Assembly: GCA_964450955.1 (NCBI GenBank)
Contig: CAYVFI010000014.1
Span: forward strand, 78,386 to 142,385
Reading direction: 5' to 3'
DNA: 64,000 nucleotides
DNA from: CAYNWT01 sp964450955
Lineage (GTDB): Bacteria; Planctomycetota; Planctomycetia; Planctomycetales; Planctomycetaceae
The notes under the pieces are model-generated. The model saw only the letters and a program-made list of their open reading frames with translations. It did no database searches and was not told the DNA's origin. The position numbers and the translations under genes were made by a program. Shown here piece after piece: positions 1-8,737 of this stretch. The stretch's first letter is position 1. Each line of letters opens with the position of its first letter.

Positions 1-90
1 CGCAAAGGCGACGACGGGTTCGGCGAGGGGAACTTCAAGGCGCTGTTCGAGTCCATCGAAGCGGAAGAAATGGCCAAGGGCGAATACTAG
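1..90 (+). CDS. hppD: 4-hydroxyphenylpyruvate dioxygenase, C-terminal end (partial)
   Basis: Frame 1 is open from the window edge to TAG at 88-90 and encodes 29 residues beginning RKGDDGFGEGNFKALFESIE. This is the characteristic C-terminal helix of 4-hydroxyphenylpyruvate dioxygenase, which closes over the active site. The enzyme converts 4-hydroxyphenylpyruvate to homogentisate in cytosolic tyrosine breakdown. The next gene on the same strand is the homogentisate dioxygenase that consumes this product, which strongly supports the call. The 5' part lies outside the window, so the catalytic residues cannot be checked. Confidence 0.9.
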   Translation, partial: RKGDDGFGEGNFKALFESIEAEEMAKGEY

Positions 91-106
91 AATCGGTGAG
101 ATGCTT

Positions 107-172
107 GTAGTGGACGAGGCCACAAGTCCGGATTGCATTGGAGTATTCGGGACTCGTTGCCTCGTCCACTAC
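107..172. repeat. REP-like palindrome A between hppD and hmgA
   Basis: The arms at 107-129 and 150-172 are inverted copies, matching at 21 of 23 positions with the outer 14 bp (GTAGTGGACGAGGC) perfect, around a 20-nt loop. The hairpin lies 17 nt after the hppD stop codon. It lacks a T-run, so it is not a typical intrinsic terminator. It looks like a dispersed palindromic repeat, but copy number cannot be judged from this window, where no second copy was seen. Confidence 0.75.
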
Positions 173-190
173 GGTGGGCATGCAACGCGC

Positions 191-250
191 GTAGGTTAGG
201 CTGTGCCTGACGAACCCCGCTCTCAATCCGTCAGGCACAGCCTGACCTAC
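191..250. repeat. REP-like palindrome B between hppD and hmgA
   Basis: The arms at 191-212 and 229-250 are inverted copies, matching at 21 of 22 positions (core AGGCTGTGCCTGACG), around a 16-nt loop. It follows palindrome A by 18 nt and ends 18 nt before the hmgA start. The two palindromes are unrelated in sequence, so this is a two-part cluster like bacterial REP/BIME units. In the mRNA it would form a strong stem just upstream of the hmgA ribosome-binding region. Confidence 0.75.
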
Positions 251-268
251 GAGCTATAGGCGAAGACA

Positions 269-1615
269 ATGGCTGAAGGTGATCAACCGCTACAAACCGC
301 GACCCCCAAAGGCTACATGCCCGGTTTTGGAAACGATTTCGAAACCGAAGCCCTTCCCGGTGCGCTTCCCGTCGGGCGGAACTCACCCCGTCGATGCCCC
401 TACGGGCTGTACGCTGAGCAGCTTTCCGGTTCTCCATTCACGGCTCCACATGCGACTTTGGAACGATCGTGGCTTTATCGGATCCGCCCGTCGGTCAAGC
501 ACGTGCGGCGGTTCTTCAAAATTGAAATGCCGTTGTGGAAGAGTGCTCCCAATATCGTTCCGGATGTTGTGTCGCTGGGACAGTACCGCTGGGATCCAAC
601 GCCGTTCCCGGATGGCAAAGTCAATTTTATAAGCGGCATGCGAACCATGACGACAGCCGGCGATGTGCGTACGCAGGTCGGCATGGCATCGCATGTTTAC
701 CTCGCGAACTCGGGAATGGGCGACGAGTACTTCTACAATGCTGATGGTGAGTTGCTAATCGTTCCGCAAATCGGGCGACTCGCGATCTTCACCGAATTCG
801 GAAAGATCGACCTCGAACCATTGGAAGTCTGCGTGTTGCCACGGGGCATGGTTTTCAAGGTCGAACTACTGGACGACGAAGCCAGAGGGTTCGTGTGCGA
901 AAACTACGGAGCCAAGTTTACTCTGCCGGGCAGGGGACCCATCGGAGCCAACTGTCTGGCCAACCCACGTGATTTTAAGACACCGGTTGCCAGGTTCGAA
1001 GATCGAGACGCAAACTGCGGCGTGACCATCAAATGGTGCGGCGAGTTTCATCGAACACAAATCGATCACTCGCCGCTGGACGTCGTCGCCTGGCACGGCA
1101 ACTACGCGCCGTACAAGTACGATCTGCGGCACTACGCGGCGGTTGGTTCCATTACCTTCGATCACCCGGATCCGTCCATCTTCACCGTGCTCACCGCACC
1201 GACGGCCGAAGAAGGAACCGCAAACATCGACTTCGTGATCTTCCCGCCTCGATGGCTTCCGCAGGAGAACACATTCCGCCCGCCGTGGTACCACAAAAAC
1301 ATCATGTCCGAACTCATGGGCAACATCCACGGCCAGTACGACGCCAAGCCCACCGGCTTCATGCCCGGTGGAATCAGCCTTCACAACTGCATGCTGCCGC
1401 ACGGCCCCGACAACGACGCGTTCGAAAAAGCGAGTTCATCAACCGACGATCCGGTGTATCTGAAGGACACGATGTCGTTCATGTTCGAAACCCGGTTCCC
1501 TCAGATGGTCAGCGAATTCGCAGCGAAAGACGCGAAGTTACAGGATGACTATGTCGATTGCTGGAACGGATTGAAGAAGCGATTCAACGGAACGCCCGAA
1601 GGCGATTGGTCATAG
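269..1615 (+). CDS. hmgA: Homogentisate 1,2-dioxygenase
   Basis: This 448-residue protein has the normal length for the non-haem iron enzyme that opens the ring of homogentisate to maleylacetoacetate in the cytosol. The N-terminus holds the family signature GYMPGFGNDFETEALPGALP. The expected iron ligands are present: His342 and Glu348 in YHKNIMSEL and His378 in LPHGPD, with the same 36-residue spacing between the two histidines as in the human enzyme. The ATG at 269 sits 18 nt after a strong palindrome and has only a weak Shine-Dalgarno (AGGCGA). Directly downstream of hppD it forms the central part of tyrosine catabolism; no maleylacetoacetate isomerase or fumarylacetoacetase is in the window. 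Confidence 0.97.
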   Translation: MAEGDQPLQTATPKGYMPGFGNDFETEALPGALPVGRNSPRRCPYGLYAEQLSGSPFTAPHATLERSWLYRIRPSVKHVRRFFKIEMPLWKSAPNIVPDVVSLGQYRWDPTPFPDGKVNFISGMRTMTTAGDVRTQVGMASHVYLANSGMGDEYFYNADGELLIVPQIGRLAIFTEFGKIDLEPLEVCVLPRGMVFKVELLDDEARGFVCENYGAKFTLPGRGPIGANCLANPRDFKTPVARFEDRDANCGVTIKWCGEFHRTQIDHSPLDVVAWHGNYAPYKYDLRHYAAVGSITFDHPDPSIFTVLTAPTAEEGTANIDFVIFPPRWLPQENTFRPPWYHKNIMSELMGNIHGQYDAKPTGFMPGGISLHNCMLPHGPDNDAFEKASSSTDDPVYLKDTMSFMFETRFPQMVSEFAAKDAKLQDDYVDCWNGLKKRFNGTPEGDWS

Positions 1616-1763
1616 GTTGCCACCCAGACAATGCCAACCAGCGCGGGAAGCAGATCGGTCGTAAGTAGAAGCTTCGCCCATCACAGCCCGTCAGGGTCAA
1701 AAAAGTCGTCGTGGCCACAAGGCTGCAGAGCAGCGACTACAGCTAAACTCACTTAGCTCGGTG

Positions 1764-3275
1764 CTACCCAATCAATTCCTGCACCACATGCCCATGCACA
1801 TCGGTCAGCCGGAAGTCCCGGCCCTGATACCGATACGTCAGCTTGTGGTGATCAATTCCAAGCTGGTGCAGAATTGTCGCGTTCAGATCGTGAATGTGCA
1901 TTGTGCCCGGGGTGCGCGAGCCTTCTTTTGTCGGTTGTGGATGCATCGGTGTGCCGTCGGGGTGGGCGATGTTGTAGCCGTAGTCGTCGGTTTGGCCGTA
2001 GGTGATGCCGGGCTTGATACCGCCGCCGGCCATCCAGGTGGTGAAGCATCTTGGGTGGTGGTCGCGGCCGTAGTTCTGTCTGCTCAGACCGCCCTGGCAG
2101 TAGGCCGTGCGGCCGAACTCGCCGCCCCACACGACCAGCGTGTCGTCCAGCATGCCTCGGCGACGAAGGTCGGCGATTAACGCCGCGCTGCCCTGGTCGA
2201 TGTCTTTGCACTGCGATTCGTGTTCGCGAGGCAGGCCGCCGTGAGCGTCCCAACCTCGGTGGAAGATCTGGATGTTGCGAACGCCTCGTTTGGCCAGACG
2301 TCTCGCATTCAAACAACACGCGGCGAAGGTGCCGGGGGTCTTCGCGTCCTCGCCGTATAGATCGAAGGTGTCTTTGGTTTCGCCGGACAAGTCCATGAGT
2401 TCAGGAACCGAGGCCTGCATGCGATACGCCATCTCGTGCTGACGAATCCGAGCCAGTACTTCAGGATCGGCGAAGCGTTCGTACTGAGCCTGATTCAGCG
2501 CAGTTAGCGTATCGAGTTGTGCCCGTCGGTCGGATCGCGAGACACCCTTCGGGTTCGATAGATACAGAACCGGATCGCCTTGGCTACGCATTAACACTCC
2601 CGCGTGATCGGCGGACAGGAACCCATTACCCCACAGTCGGTTGAACAAACTCTGTTCCGGATACTTCGTCCGCGCGTGCATGACGACGTAGTGTGGCAGG
2701 TTCTCGTTCATGCTGCCCAGACCATAACTCAGCCAGGCCCCGAGACTTGGGCGACCGGGAATCTGGCTTCCGGTCTGGATGTATGTGATGGCCGGGTCGT
2801 GGTTGATGGCTTCGGTATACGTCGAATGAACTACACACAATTCGTGAGCCACCTTTTGCGTATGCGGCAACAGTTCAGAAATCCAAACGCCGCGGTCCTT
2901 GTTTTCGCACTTGGTGAACTTGTACTTGCTGGGACAAACCGGCAGGCCGCTCTTTTGGTTCGCCGTCATCCCCGTGATGCGTTGCCCGGACCGAACATGA
3001 TCGGGCAATTGCTTGTTAAACATGTCCCGCATCTTTGGCTTGTAGTCCCACAAATCCAAATGACTGGGACCACCAGACATAAACAGGTAGATGACTCGCT
3101 TAGCCTGCGGCGCATGGTGAAGACCGCCGTGCGTGGCTTCCTTTGGAATCGGACTCGCGTTCGAAATGCCCGGTTCAAGTAGACTCGCCAGAGCCGCCGT
3201 GCCCAGACCCAATGCAGTCTTCCCGAACAGTTGCCGGCGAGTCGTATTAAGTTCGAATTCGCGTTGTTGGTTCAT
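1764..3275 (-). CDS. DUF1501 family secreted protein (Tat signal)
   Basis: A 503-residue member of the DUF1501 family, which has an alkaline-phosphatase/sulfatase-like fold and is greatly expanded in planctomycetes. The N-terminus has a twin-arginine signal (TTRRQLFGKTALGLGTAALA), implying export of a folded protein. Family landmarks include LFMSGGPSHLDLWDYKP near residue 70, WDAHGG, VVWGGEFGRT and the late DHHP motif. It follows the PSD1/cytochrome gene on the same strand with a 76-nt gap, the usual planctomycete pairing. The biochemical function of the pair is not established; a role in breakdown of complex carbon outside the cytoplasm is only an inference. AAGG lies just upstream of the ATG. 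Confidence 0.92.
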   Translation of the reverse strand: MNQQREFELNTTRRQLFGKTALGLGTAALASLLEPGISNASPIPKEATHGGLHHAPQAKRVIYLFMSGGPSHLDLWDYKPKMRDMFNKQLPDHVRSGQRITGMTANQKSGLPVCPSKYKFTKCENKDRGVWISELLPHTQKVAHELCVVHSTYTEAINHDPAITYIQTGSQIPGRPSLGAWLSYGLGSMNENLPHYVVMHARTKYPEQSLFNRLWGNGFLSADHAGVLMRSQGDPVLYLSNPKGVSRSDRRAQLDTLTALNQAQYERFADPEVLARIRQHEMAYRMQASVPELMDLSGETKDTFDLYGEDAKTPGTFAACCLNARRLAKRGVRNIQIFHRGWDAHGGLPREHESQCKDIDQGSAALIADLRRRGMLDDTLVVWGGEFGRTAYCQGGLSRQNYGRDHHPRCFTTWMAGGGIKPGITYGQTDDYGYNIAHPDGTPMHPQPTKEGSRTPGTMHIHDLNATILHQLGIDHHKLTYRYQGRDFRLTDVHGHVVQELIG

Positions 3276-3351
3276 TGGTGCCTTCTGCCGTTTTCGTTTC
3301 CGTCATTCCCGCGTGGCGAGACATGAGGTGTTTGCAATCGGAACTTCACGG

Positions 3352-5736
3352 TTAATACATCAGGATCGCAGCGTCGCTGGCCAAAATGGTGGCGCACACC
3401 TGGGTTAAGGCCGCGAGTTCCACTTCATCCAGTGTGTCCTCGCGCGGCGCTTCACCCGAAGACAAAAGATCGCGTGCGTCCTGCGGGCTGCTTAAGTAGC
3501 GTCTGCCCATTTGATTGTGCAGGTTGATGCACGCTGTTCGTTCTGCGAGCGTTGGCTTTCGTGATGCCAGTAGTTCGAAAGCGAAGTCGATTCGTTCGCC
3601 CGGTTCCTGTCGCTCCAACATCAAACGCTCAGCGAATTTGCGAGCCATCTCAATGCGTTGTATTTCGTTAAGCAGCCCGAGTGATTGAACCGATGTGTTG
3701 GTGCGAGAACGGCGGACACAACTGCTCTCGCGATCCGGCGCGTCGAAGAGTGTCATCATGGGGTGCGGACTGGTGCGTTTCCAGTAGACGTACAGACTTC
3801 GCCGGTACAGCAACTTCCCCTTATCCTGCCGATACTGTTTTGTGTTGCTGGCTGGATGGGCGAGCGCTTTCCACATTCCGACCGGTTGATACGGCTTCAC
3901 ACCCTCGCCGCCCATGTGGGGATCCAGCAAGCCACTTGACCAGAGGCCGAGATCGCGGAGGACCTCCGCATCCAGCCGATACGATGGTCCGCGAGCAAAC
4001 AGTCGATTCTCCGGATCGTCTTCAGAGAACGCGGAACTCTGGCGGAACGTTCGACTACTGACCATAAGTCGTAGCATCGTCTTCAGACTCCACCGTTGGT
4101 CCTGCAGTTCCACCGCCAGCCAATCCAGTAACTTTGGATGTGTTGGCTGTTGCCCTTGAAGCCCAAAATCTTCGGGCGTACGCACCAGGCCGTCACCAAA
4201 CACGCGCTGCCAAATGCGGTTGACGAGAACCCGAGACACCAGCGGGTGTTCGCGGGAAGTCAGCCAACGCGCAAGACCAAGACGGTTGCGTGGTGCGTCG
4301 GCGGGCAGGGCACCCATGACCTGCAACACATCCGGCTGCAATGCGTCGCCCCTGGGCTGATCGTACTCGCCACGATTCAAAACTCGTGTCTCGCGAGAAT
4401 TGGCCAGGTCTTTGGCGACCAGCGTCGTCGTAAGACTGGCGGCGATTTCGTTTTGAAGCCTGGTTGCTGCGGCGAATACGGAAAGTTTTGCGAACGGACT
4501 TTTCGGGTCGGCAAGCTTCCTTAGTGCGGCAAACGCGTCACCGGGCAGCGCTTGCTTCACACCCGCCGACTTCGCGTTTACTCGAGCGGCCGCAATCATT
4601 CGTTCGACCCTGGCTTTAATCGCCGGGAACGCGTCCCACTGCGCTGGATCTTTAGGAACACGTACGGTCGGTCCATACTCGTAAGCGTTGCGGTCCATCG
4701 ACGGTTCTGCCGTTGAGTTAAAAAACGCCAGCAACTGGTAGTATTCCGTTTGCGGAATCGGATCGTACTTGTGCGTGTGGCAGCGGGCACACGTGAGCGA
4801 CATGCCAAGAAATACGGTTCCAAGCGTTTCCACTCGGTCGAAGTTGTTCTTCATCTGGAACTCAGCGGGAATCGCTCCGCCTTCGCCAGTTGTTGGGTTC
4901 AAACGCACATAACCAGTTGCCACAAGGTCATCCAACCCGGGCTCCGGCAACAGGTCGCCCGCCAACTGCTTGACGATAAAATCATCCAGGGGCAAATCGC
5001 GATTAAATGCACGGACGACCCAGTCACGGTACGGATAAATTCCCCGCTTATTGTCCAGGTGCAGACCATGCGTGTCGCCATAACGAACCGCATCCAACCA
5101 GTACCGCGCCTGGTGTTCGCCAAACCGCGGACTCGCAAGCAACTCCGTCACCAACTGCTGATAAGCGTCTTCACCATCCCCAGCGAGGAACCGTTTCAAC
5201 TGATCCGGTTCCGGTGGCAGCCCCGTCAGCACCAACGCCACACGCCGCGCTAATGTCGCCCGGTCGGCCCTGGCTGCGAATGTCGTTTTATTTGCCAGAA
5301 GCTTCTGCCCAACGAAGACATCGATTGGGTTCCCAACCGAACCGGGCTGAGCCTTCTTCGGAACCACGAAGGCCCAGTGCTTCGTGTACCTGCCGCCTTG
5401 CTTGATCCATCGTGAGAGGATCTCGCGTTCTGATTCAGTCAACTGCTTCTCGGCGTCGACGGGGGGCATTGGATCGTCGGTCGAATGGATCCGTTCAAGC
5501 AGACGACTGTTCGCCGGAGCCTCCCCATCGATCGCGCGGTAGCCACCACGGTCGGCCGTCGCGCCGGAGAAGGAATCCAGCCTAAGTTCACCCCCCTCAG
5601 CGTCAGGCCCGTGACAGACAAAGCACTTGTTCGAAAGAACCGGCAGCACTTCCCGAGCGAAATCGACATCCTGTCCCGACGCAACAAGCCCGGACGCCAG
5701 AAACGGTACGAACAAACGCAAAGCAAATATATTCAT
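3352..5736 (-). CDS. Planctomycete cytochrome C / DUF1549 / DUF1553 (PSD1) protein
   Basis: Reading from the ATG at 5736 gives a 794-residue exported protein with signal peptide MNIFALRLFVPFLASGLVASG. A planctomycete cytochrome C-type domain follows with one haem motif, CFVCH. Next comes the DUF1549 region, including YWLDAVRYGDTHGLHLDN and a second CxxCH, CARCH, in the stretch leading to HKYDPIPQTEYYQ. The C-terminal DUF1553 (PSD1) domain includes RLVVSSRTF-type and YVYWKRTSPHPMM sequences. The frame is open to 5919, but the extra 61 residues look non-coding and precede the signal peptide. It pairs with the DUF1501 gene downstream. It is probably a periplasmic redox or scaffold protein of unknown substrate. 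Confidence 0.92.
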   Translation of the reverse strand: MNIFALRLFVPFLASGLVASGQDVDFAREVLPVLSNKCFVCHGPDAEGGELRLDSFSGATADRGGYRAIDGEAPANSRLLERIHSTDDPMPPVDAEKQLTESEREILSRWIKQGGRYTKHWAFVVPKKAQPGSVGNPIDVFVGQKLLANKTTFAARADRATLARRVALVLTGLPPEPDQLKRFLAGDGEDAYQQLVTELLASPRFGEHQARYWLDAVRYGDTHGLHLDNKRGIYPYRDWVVRAFNRDLPLDDFIVKQLAGDLLPEPGLDDLVATGYVRLNPTTGEGGAIPAEFQMKNNFDRVETLGTVFLGMSLTCARCHTHKYDPIPQTEYYQLLAFFNSTAEPSMDRNAYEYGPTVRVPKDPAQWDAFPAIKARVERMIAAARVNAKSAGVKQALPGDAFAALRKLADPKSPFAKLSVFAAATRLQNEIAASLTTTLVAKDLANSRETRVLNRGEYDQPRGDALQPDVLQVMGALPADAPRNRLGLARWLTSREHPLVSRVLVNRIWQRVFGDGLVRTPEDFGLQGQQPTHPKLLDWLAVELQDQRWSLKTMLRLMVSSRTFRQSSAFSEDDPENRLFARGPSYRLDAEVLRDLGLWSSGLLDPHMGGEGVKPYQPVGMWKALAHPASNTKQYRQDKGKLLYRRSLYVYWKRTSPHPMMTLFDAPDRESSCVRRSRTNTSVQSLGLLNEIQRIEMARKFAERLMLERQEPGERIDFAFELLASRKPTLAERTACINLHNQMGRRYLSSPQDARDLLSSGEAPREDTLDEVELAALTQVCATILASDAAILMY

Positions 5737-5867
5737 AAGGTCGATCTTAACCACCCGCCGGACTAAGGAAAAACCGAGTTCGCATCTTCGCAGAAAACGC
5801 GGCCACGTGATTGAGGGAAACACAATCAACGGCCCACTCAACTTTGGCGTCAAACTGTAAAAGAAGT

Positions 5868-5899
5868 AAGGCCGCACCAACGACTGTCGGTACGGCCTT
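5868..5899 (-). terminator. Intrinsic terminator after the DUF1080 gene
   Basis: An 11-bp stem with one mismatch (AAGGCCGCACC / GGTACGGCCTT) and a 10-nt loop is followed, on the minus strand, by the T-rich stretch TTACTTCTTTTAC. It lies 27 nt beyond the stop codon of the DUF1080 gene and upstream of the PSD1 gene, separating the two transcription units. Confidence 0.7.
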
Positions 5900-5925
5900 T
5901 GACTTGCAACCCGGCTCACTCAGAC

Positions 5926-6927
5926 TCACTCAGCGGCATTCTTCTTCGCTGCGTCTTCCTTCGCCGGTGTGTCAGGCAGAACCTTCAAACGGATGTTTCT
6001 AAACTGAACCTTCATCGCGGGGCCCTTATGAACCTGGAACGCCAGGATCCCGTCTTTGCGGCGCATCTTCTCGTCGTTGTCTGTGCAGTCGCATGTGACC
6101 ACTCCGTTGATTTTGTGAATGAATCGGAAGCCCCTGGCCGAGATATGGTAGTCGTTCCAGTCTTCGTTCTTGATCTTCGCCTGAATCTCCTCCGACTTGC
6201 CAACCGTGCCGACAACTTTCTTTACCAGCTTGTCACCTTCGCGAATCAATTCAGTCTTTTCGCCACGTTTCGCAAGGATACCGCGAAACTGCTCGCCATA
6301 CAGGATGCCGGAATACGTCTTACCGGCCTCAAAGTCAGCCTGGTAGCCGCCGACCTTCCACCTGGTCTCCGGCATTTCGAAGCTGCGGTACTGCACCCCG
6401 GAATTACCTTTGATGATCTTGTACTGGAAAGTCAGCTCGAAATTGGCAACTTTGCCTTTCCGCCAGATGATAAAAGTATTGGCGGGAATTGGATTCTCAT
6501 CTGAAGTGGTCCCCGTGATCGCTTTGTCTTCGACCGTCCAGAGCTTCGTGTTCCCATCCCAGCCATCAAGCGTCTTGCCATCAAAGATGGAAACAAACCC
6601 GTCCGGCATCATGCCCGCGTTCAACAAGTCGCCATAGCTCTTGCCTTCAATCGGGCTCTGCTGCTCAGCAAGTTTGTCAAACGCAGCCGCGATCGCGTCT
6701 TTGTCCTTCTCCTTCTTCGCCACCAATTTCGCCAAACCCTTGCCAAATTCGTTACGAACCTTCTTCGACCGCGCGGGGTGGCACATCGCGCAGGTCACTT
6801 TTTCGGCCGCACCAACCTGCGGGTACTTTGCCTTAAACGCATCCATGTACTGCTTCCGCGCGAAGGCGTCAGCACTCGGTAGACACAGCATCGGGATCAC
6901 AAGCAAGACAACTCTTCGGCTTAGCAT
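5926..6927 (-). CDS. DUF1080 (3-keto-disaccharide hydrolase-like) protein with N-terminal CxxCH
   Basis: From the ATG at 6927, supported by GGAGAAGG just upstream, this is a 333-residue exported protein with signal peptide MLSRRVVLLVIPMLCLPSADA. An N-terminal stretch of about 80 residues holds one haem-type motif (CAMCH). The rest is a DUF1080 domain, a concanavalin-like fold in which some members hydrolyse 3-keto-glycosides; landmarks are FVSIFDGKTLDGWDG, GNSGVQYRS and RKDGILAFQVHKGP. The open frame runs to 7248, but the upstream part overlaps the DUF4286 gene in another frame and is rejected. The fusion suggests a redox-linked periplasmic carbohydrate enzyme; this is inference. Confidence 0.88.
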   Translation of the reverse strand: MLSRRVVLLVIPMLCLPSADAFARKQYMDAFKAKYPQVGAAEKVTCAMCHPARSKKVRNEFGKGLAKLVAKKEKDKDAIAAAFDKLAEQQSPIEGKSYGDLLNAGMMPDGFVSIFDGKTLDGWDGNTKLWTVEDKAITGTTSDENPIPANTFIIWRKGKVANFELTFQYKIIKGNSGVQYRSFEMPETRWKVGGYQADFEAGKTYSGILYGEQFRGILAKRGEKTELIREGDKLVKKVVGTVGKSEEIQAKIKNEDWNDYHISARGFRFIHKINGVVTCDCTDNDEKMRRKDGILAFQVHKGPAMKVQFRNIRLKVLPDTPAKEDAAKKNAAE

Positions 6928-7069
6928 GGCCTTCTCCGGCAAATGGAAACGCAAAACATGAGGATAACCTCTGCCGCGAGGAGAACCAACTGGCCGCCAA
7001 AACATCACCGCGCGAGAATGCAATTGGTAAACCGAACCACCTGCTGACTCAAAACGCGCCCCAGCCTGA

Positions 7070-7384
7070 CTACATTTCCATCGATTCCACAACGTCACCG
7101 ACGGTTCGTTGATAGCTAAGCCCCCGTTCAAGCGGAAACCGCGACAAGCCTTCGTCACGTAAAGCCGGAGCGTGCTCGCGCTCGTACGTATTAAACGCTT
7201 CACGTGACGGAAACACATAGCGAACCTCGTAAACCAGGTTCGCTGCATCCATCCGAACCAACATTGCGCTGGCCGCGCCAGCGTTCAACACGTCTTGCCA
7301 GTGTTTGTCTTTCAGCCACGCCACCCATTCGCCGGCGACCCCGGTATCACCAGTGAACTCACATCGCACGGTGTAACAAATCAT
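7070..7384 (-). CDS. DUF4286 family small protein
   Basis: A 104-residue soluble protein resembling the DUF4286 family: an N-terminal beta strand (MICYTVRCEF), then WVAWLKDKHWQDVLNAG, YEVRYVFPSREAFNTY, a HAPALRDEGLSRFP segment and a C-terminal YQRTVGDVVE. The fold is probably a small ferredoxin-like dimeric alpha/beta barrel; no reaction is known for the family. The start at 7384 is fixed by a near-perfect ribosome-binding site, and the frame also opens at a GTG further upstream that is rejected. The lactonase gene ends 54 nt upstream on the same strand, so the two may be co-transcribed. Confidence 0.8.
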   Translation of the reverse strand: MICYTVRCEFTGDTGVAGEWVAWLKDKHWQDVLNAGAASAMLVRMDAANLVYEVRYVFPSREAFNTYEREHAPALRDEGLSRFPLERGLSYQRTVGDVVESMEM

Positions 7385-7388
7385 CGCG

Positions 7389-7396
7389 TCACCTCC
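7389..7396 (-). promoter_or_regulatory. Strong ribosome-binding site deciding the DUF4286 start
   Basis: On the minus strand the sequence GGAGGTGA lies 4 nt before the ATG at 7384. It matches the anti-Shine-Dalgarno over eight bases and is the strongest such site noticed in the window, so it excludes the GTG 30 nt further upstream as the start. Confidence 0.85.
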
Positions 7397-7438
7397 CCGC
7401 AGGATTCCGGGCACTGCAGTCGCAGCAACTTTTCGAAC

Positions 7439-8557
7439 CTACTTACCAAACGCAACACAAATCGGACTGGGGACAAACGCGACCCCGCGACGATACTGCA
7501 ACTCACCCGTTGCCTGATCAATCGCAAACACCGACAAGGTATTGGAATCGCGACCGGCGGCCAGTAGCCACTTGCCTGTTGGGTCGATATTGAAATTGCG
7601 CGGCCAACCGCCACGAATGGGTTCTACTTCCAGCAAGGTCAGGGCCCCGGTCGATTCATCAACCTGAAACACGCTAATCGAATCGTTGCCTCTGTTTGAC
7701 GAGTACACAAAGCGGCCGCTCTTGTGTACGCGAATCTCTGCCGCACTATTGAAACTCTCTTTCGCCTTCACAGCTTCCGACAAAGTACGCACTGTCGTCA
7801 GCGGCGTCATGGTTCCTGCATCTGCGTCCCAGGCGAATGTCGTCACACTGAGAGCCAGTTCGTTTAGAACGAAGACAAACTCACCGCCCGGGTGAAACTT
7901 CATGTGCCGCGGACCTCCACCCGGAGGGCACTTGCCCACGCCATGACTGGTCAGCGTACCGTCAGCATGATCGATCCTGTAAATCACGACCGCATCAAGA
8001 CCCAAATCCGGAACCAGAGCAAACTTGTTGTCCGGATCGTAACCCGTCCAATGTGGGTGCGGGCTGTTTTGGCGGTTCCCCACAACCTTCGAACCGCCTT
8101 CGTGTTCAATCAATTGCGAACGAGGACCAATAGAACCATCGTCCGAAACAGGGAACACAGCGACCGACCCACCACCATACTGCGCGCTCATTAGAAACTT
8201 GCCTGTGGGGTTCATCGATAAGTGCGCCGCTCCACCATCTCCGATCGGCTGTGAATTGATCAGCTTGAGTTTGGAACCATCCACGAAATACGCAACGGCG
8301 GCCGGCCCACCCTTCGCTCCGCTGGCGTACAGAAACTTGCCATCTGGTGACAATGTCACCCACCCGGGATTCGACAGTTCAGCCGCGAGTTCTGACTTGG
8401 AAAGCTTCCCGGTTTCCGTATTGAGCGTCAGTCGATAGATACCCTTGCTAAGCCCATTCCGGGGCGTCGTGGTTCCAGCCCAGACATTCACATCCTGAGC
8501 GAACCCGGCAGACGCCAGGCAAAACAACAGCACTAAAATGCGGCACAACGATATCAT
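7439..8557 (-). CDS. Exported lactonase / 6-phosphogluconolactonase-like beta-propeller
   Basis: A 372-residue protein with signal peptide MISLCRILVLLFCLASAGFA and repeated propeller blades of the lactonase family, related to cycloisomerase 2 and Pgl of E. coli. Typical blade motifs are NPGWVTLSPDGKFLYA, GAAHLSMNPTGKFLMSAQYGGGSVAVF, GPRHMKFHPGGEFVFVLNE and FVYSSNRGNDSISVF. The E. coli homologue hydrolyses 6-phosphogluconolactone, but the signal peptide places this copy outside the cytoplasm, so the natural substrate is probably another sugar lactone. It is upstream of the DUF4286 gene and near the DUF1080 gene, which fits periplasmic sugar breakdown. Confidence 0.88.
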   Translation of the reverse strand: MISLCRILVLLFCLASAGFAQDVNVWAGTTTPRNGLSKGIYRLTLNTETGKLSKSELAAELSNPGWVTLSPDGKFLYASGAKGGPAAVAYFVDGSKLKLINSQPIGDGGAAHLSMNPTGKFLMSAQYGGGSVAVFPVSDDGSIGPRSQLIEHEGGSKVVGNRQNSPHPHWTGYDPDNKFALVPDLGLDAVVIYRIDHADGTLTSHGVGKCPPGGGPRHMKFHPGGEFVFVLNELALSVTTFAWDADAGTMTPLTTVRTLSEAVKAKESFNSAAEIRVHKSGRFVYSSNRGNDSISVFQVDESTGALTLLEVEPIRGGWPRNFNIDPTGKWLLAAGRDSNTLSVFAIDQATGELQYRRGVAFVPSPICVAFGK

Positions 8558-8737
8558 CGATCAGATTCCCAGCCACCAAATTGGACGCACCATGAGCGTC
8601 ATCAGCCCCACGGCGCAAACGATACGTCAGCGTATCGGATACCAGCGAGAAAAAACCAGCGTGCACTGCGAAAGGGTCGGGAGGGTGCATGCAAAAGAGG
8701 TCGCTGGCCGAAAAAGACTATCGACCACTTTTTACGG

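Noticed and set aside
1741..1758. AGCTAA/TTAGCT hairpin between hmgA and DUF1501 as a terminator
   Set aside because: The stem is only 6 bp with weak pairs and no T-run; too weak to call.
5737..5919. N-terminal extension of the PSD1 gene
   Set aside because: The extra 61 residues precede a clear signal peptide and extend across the terminator of the next gene.
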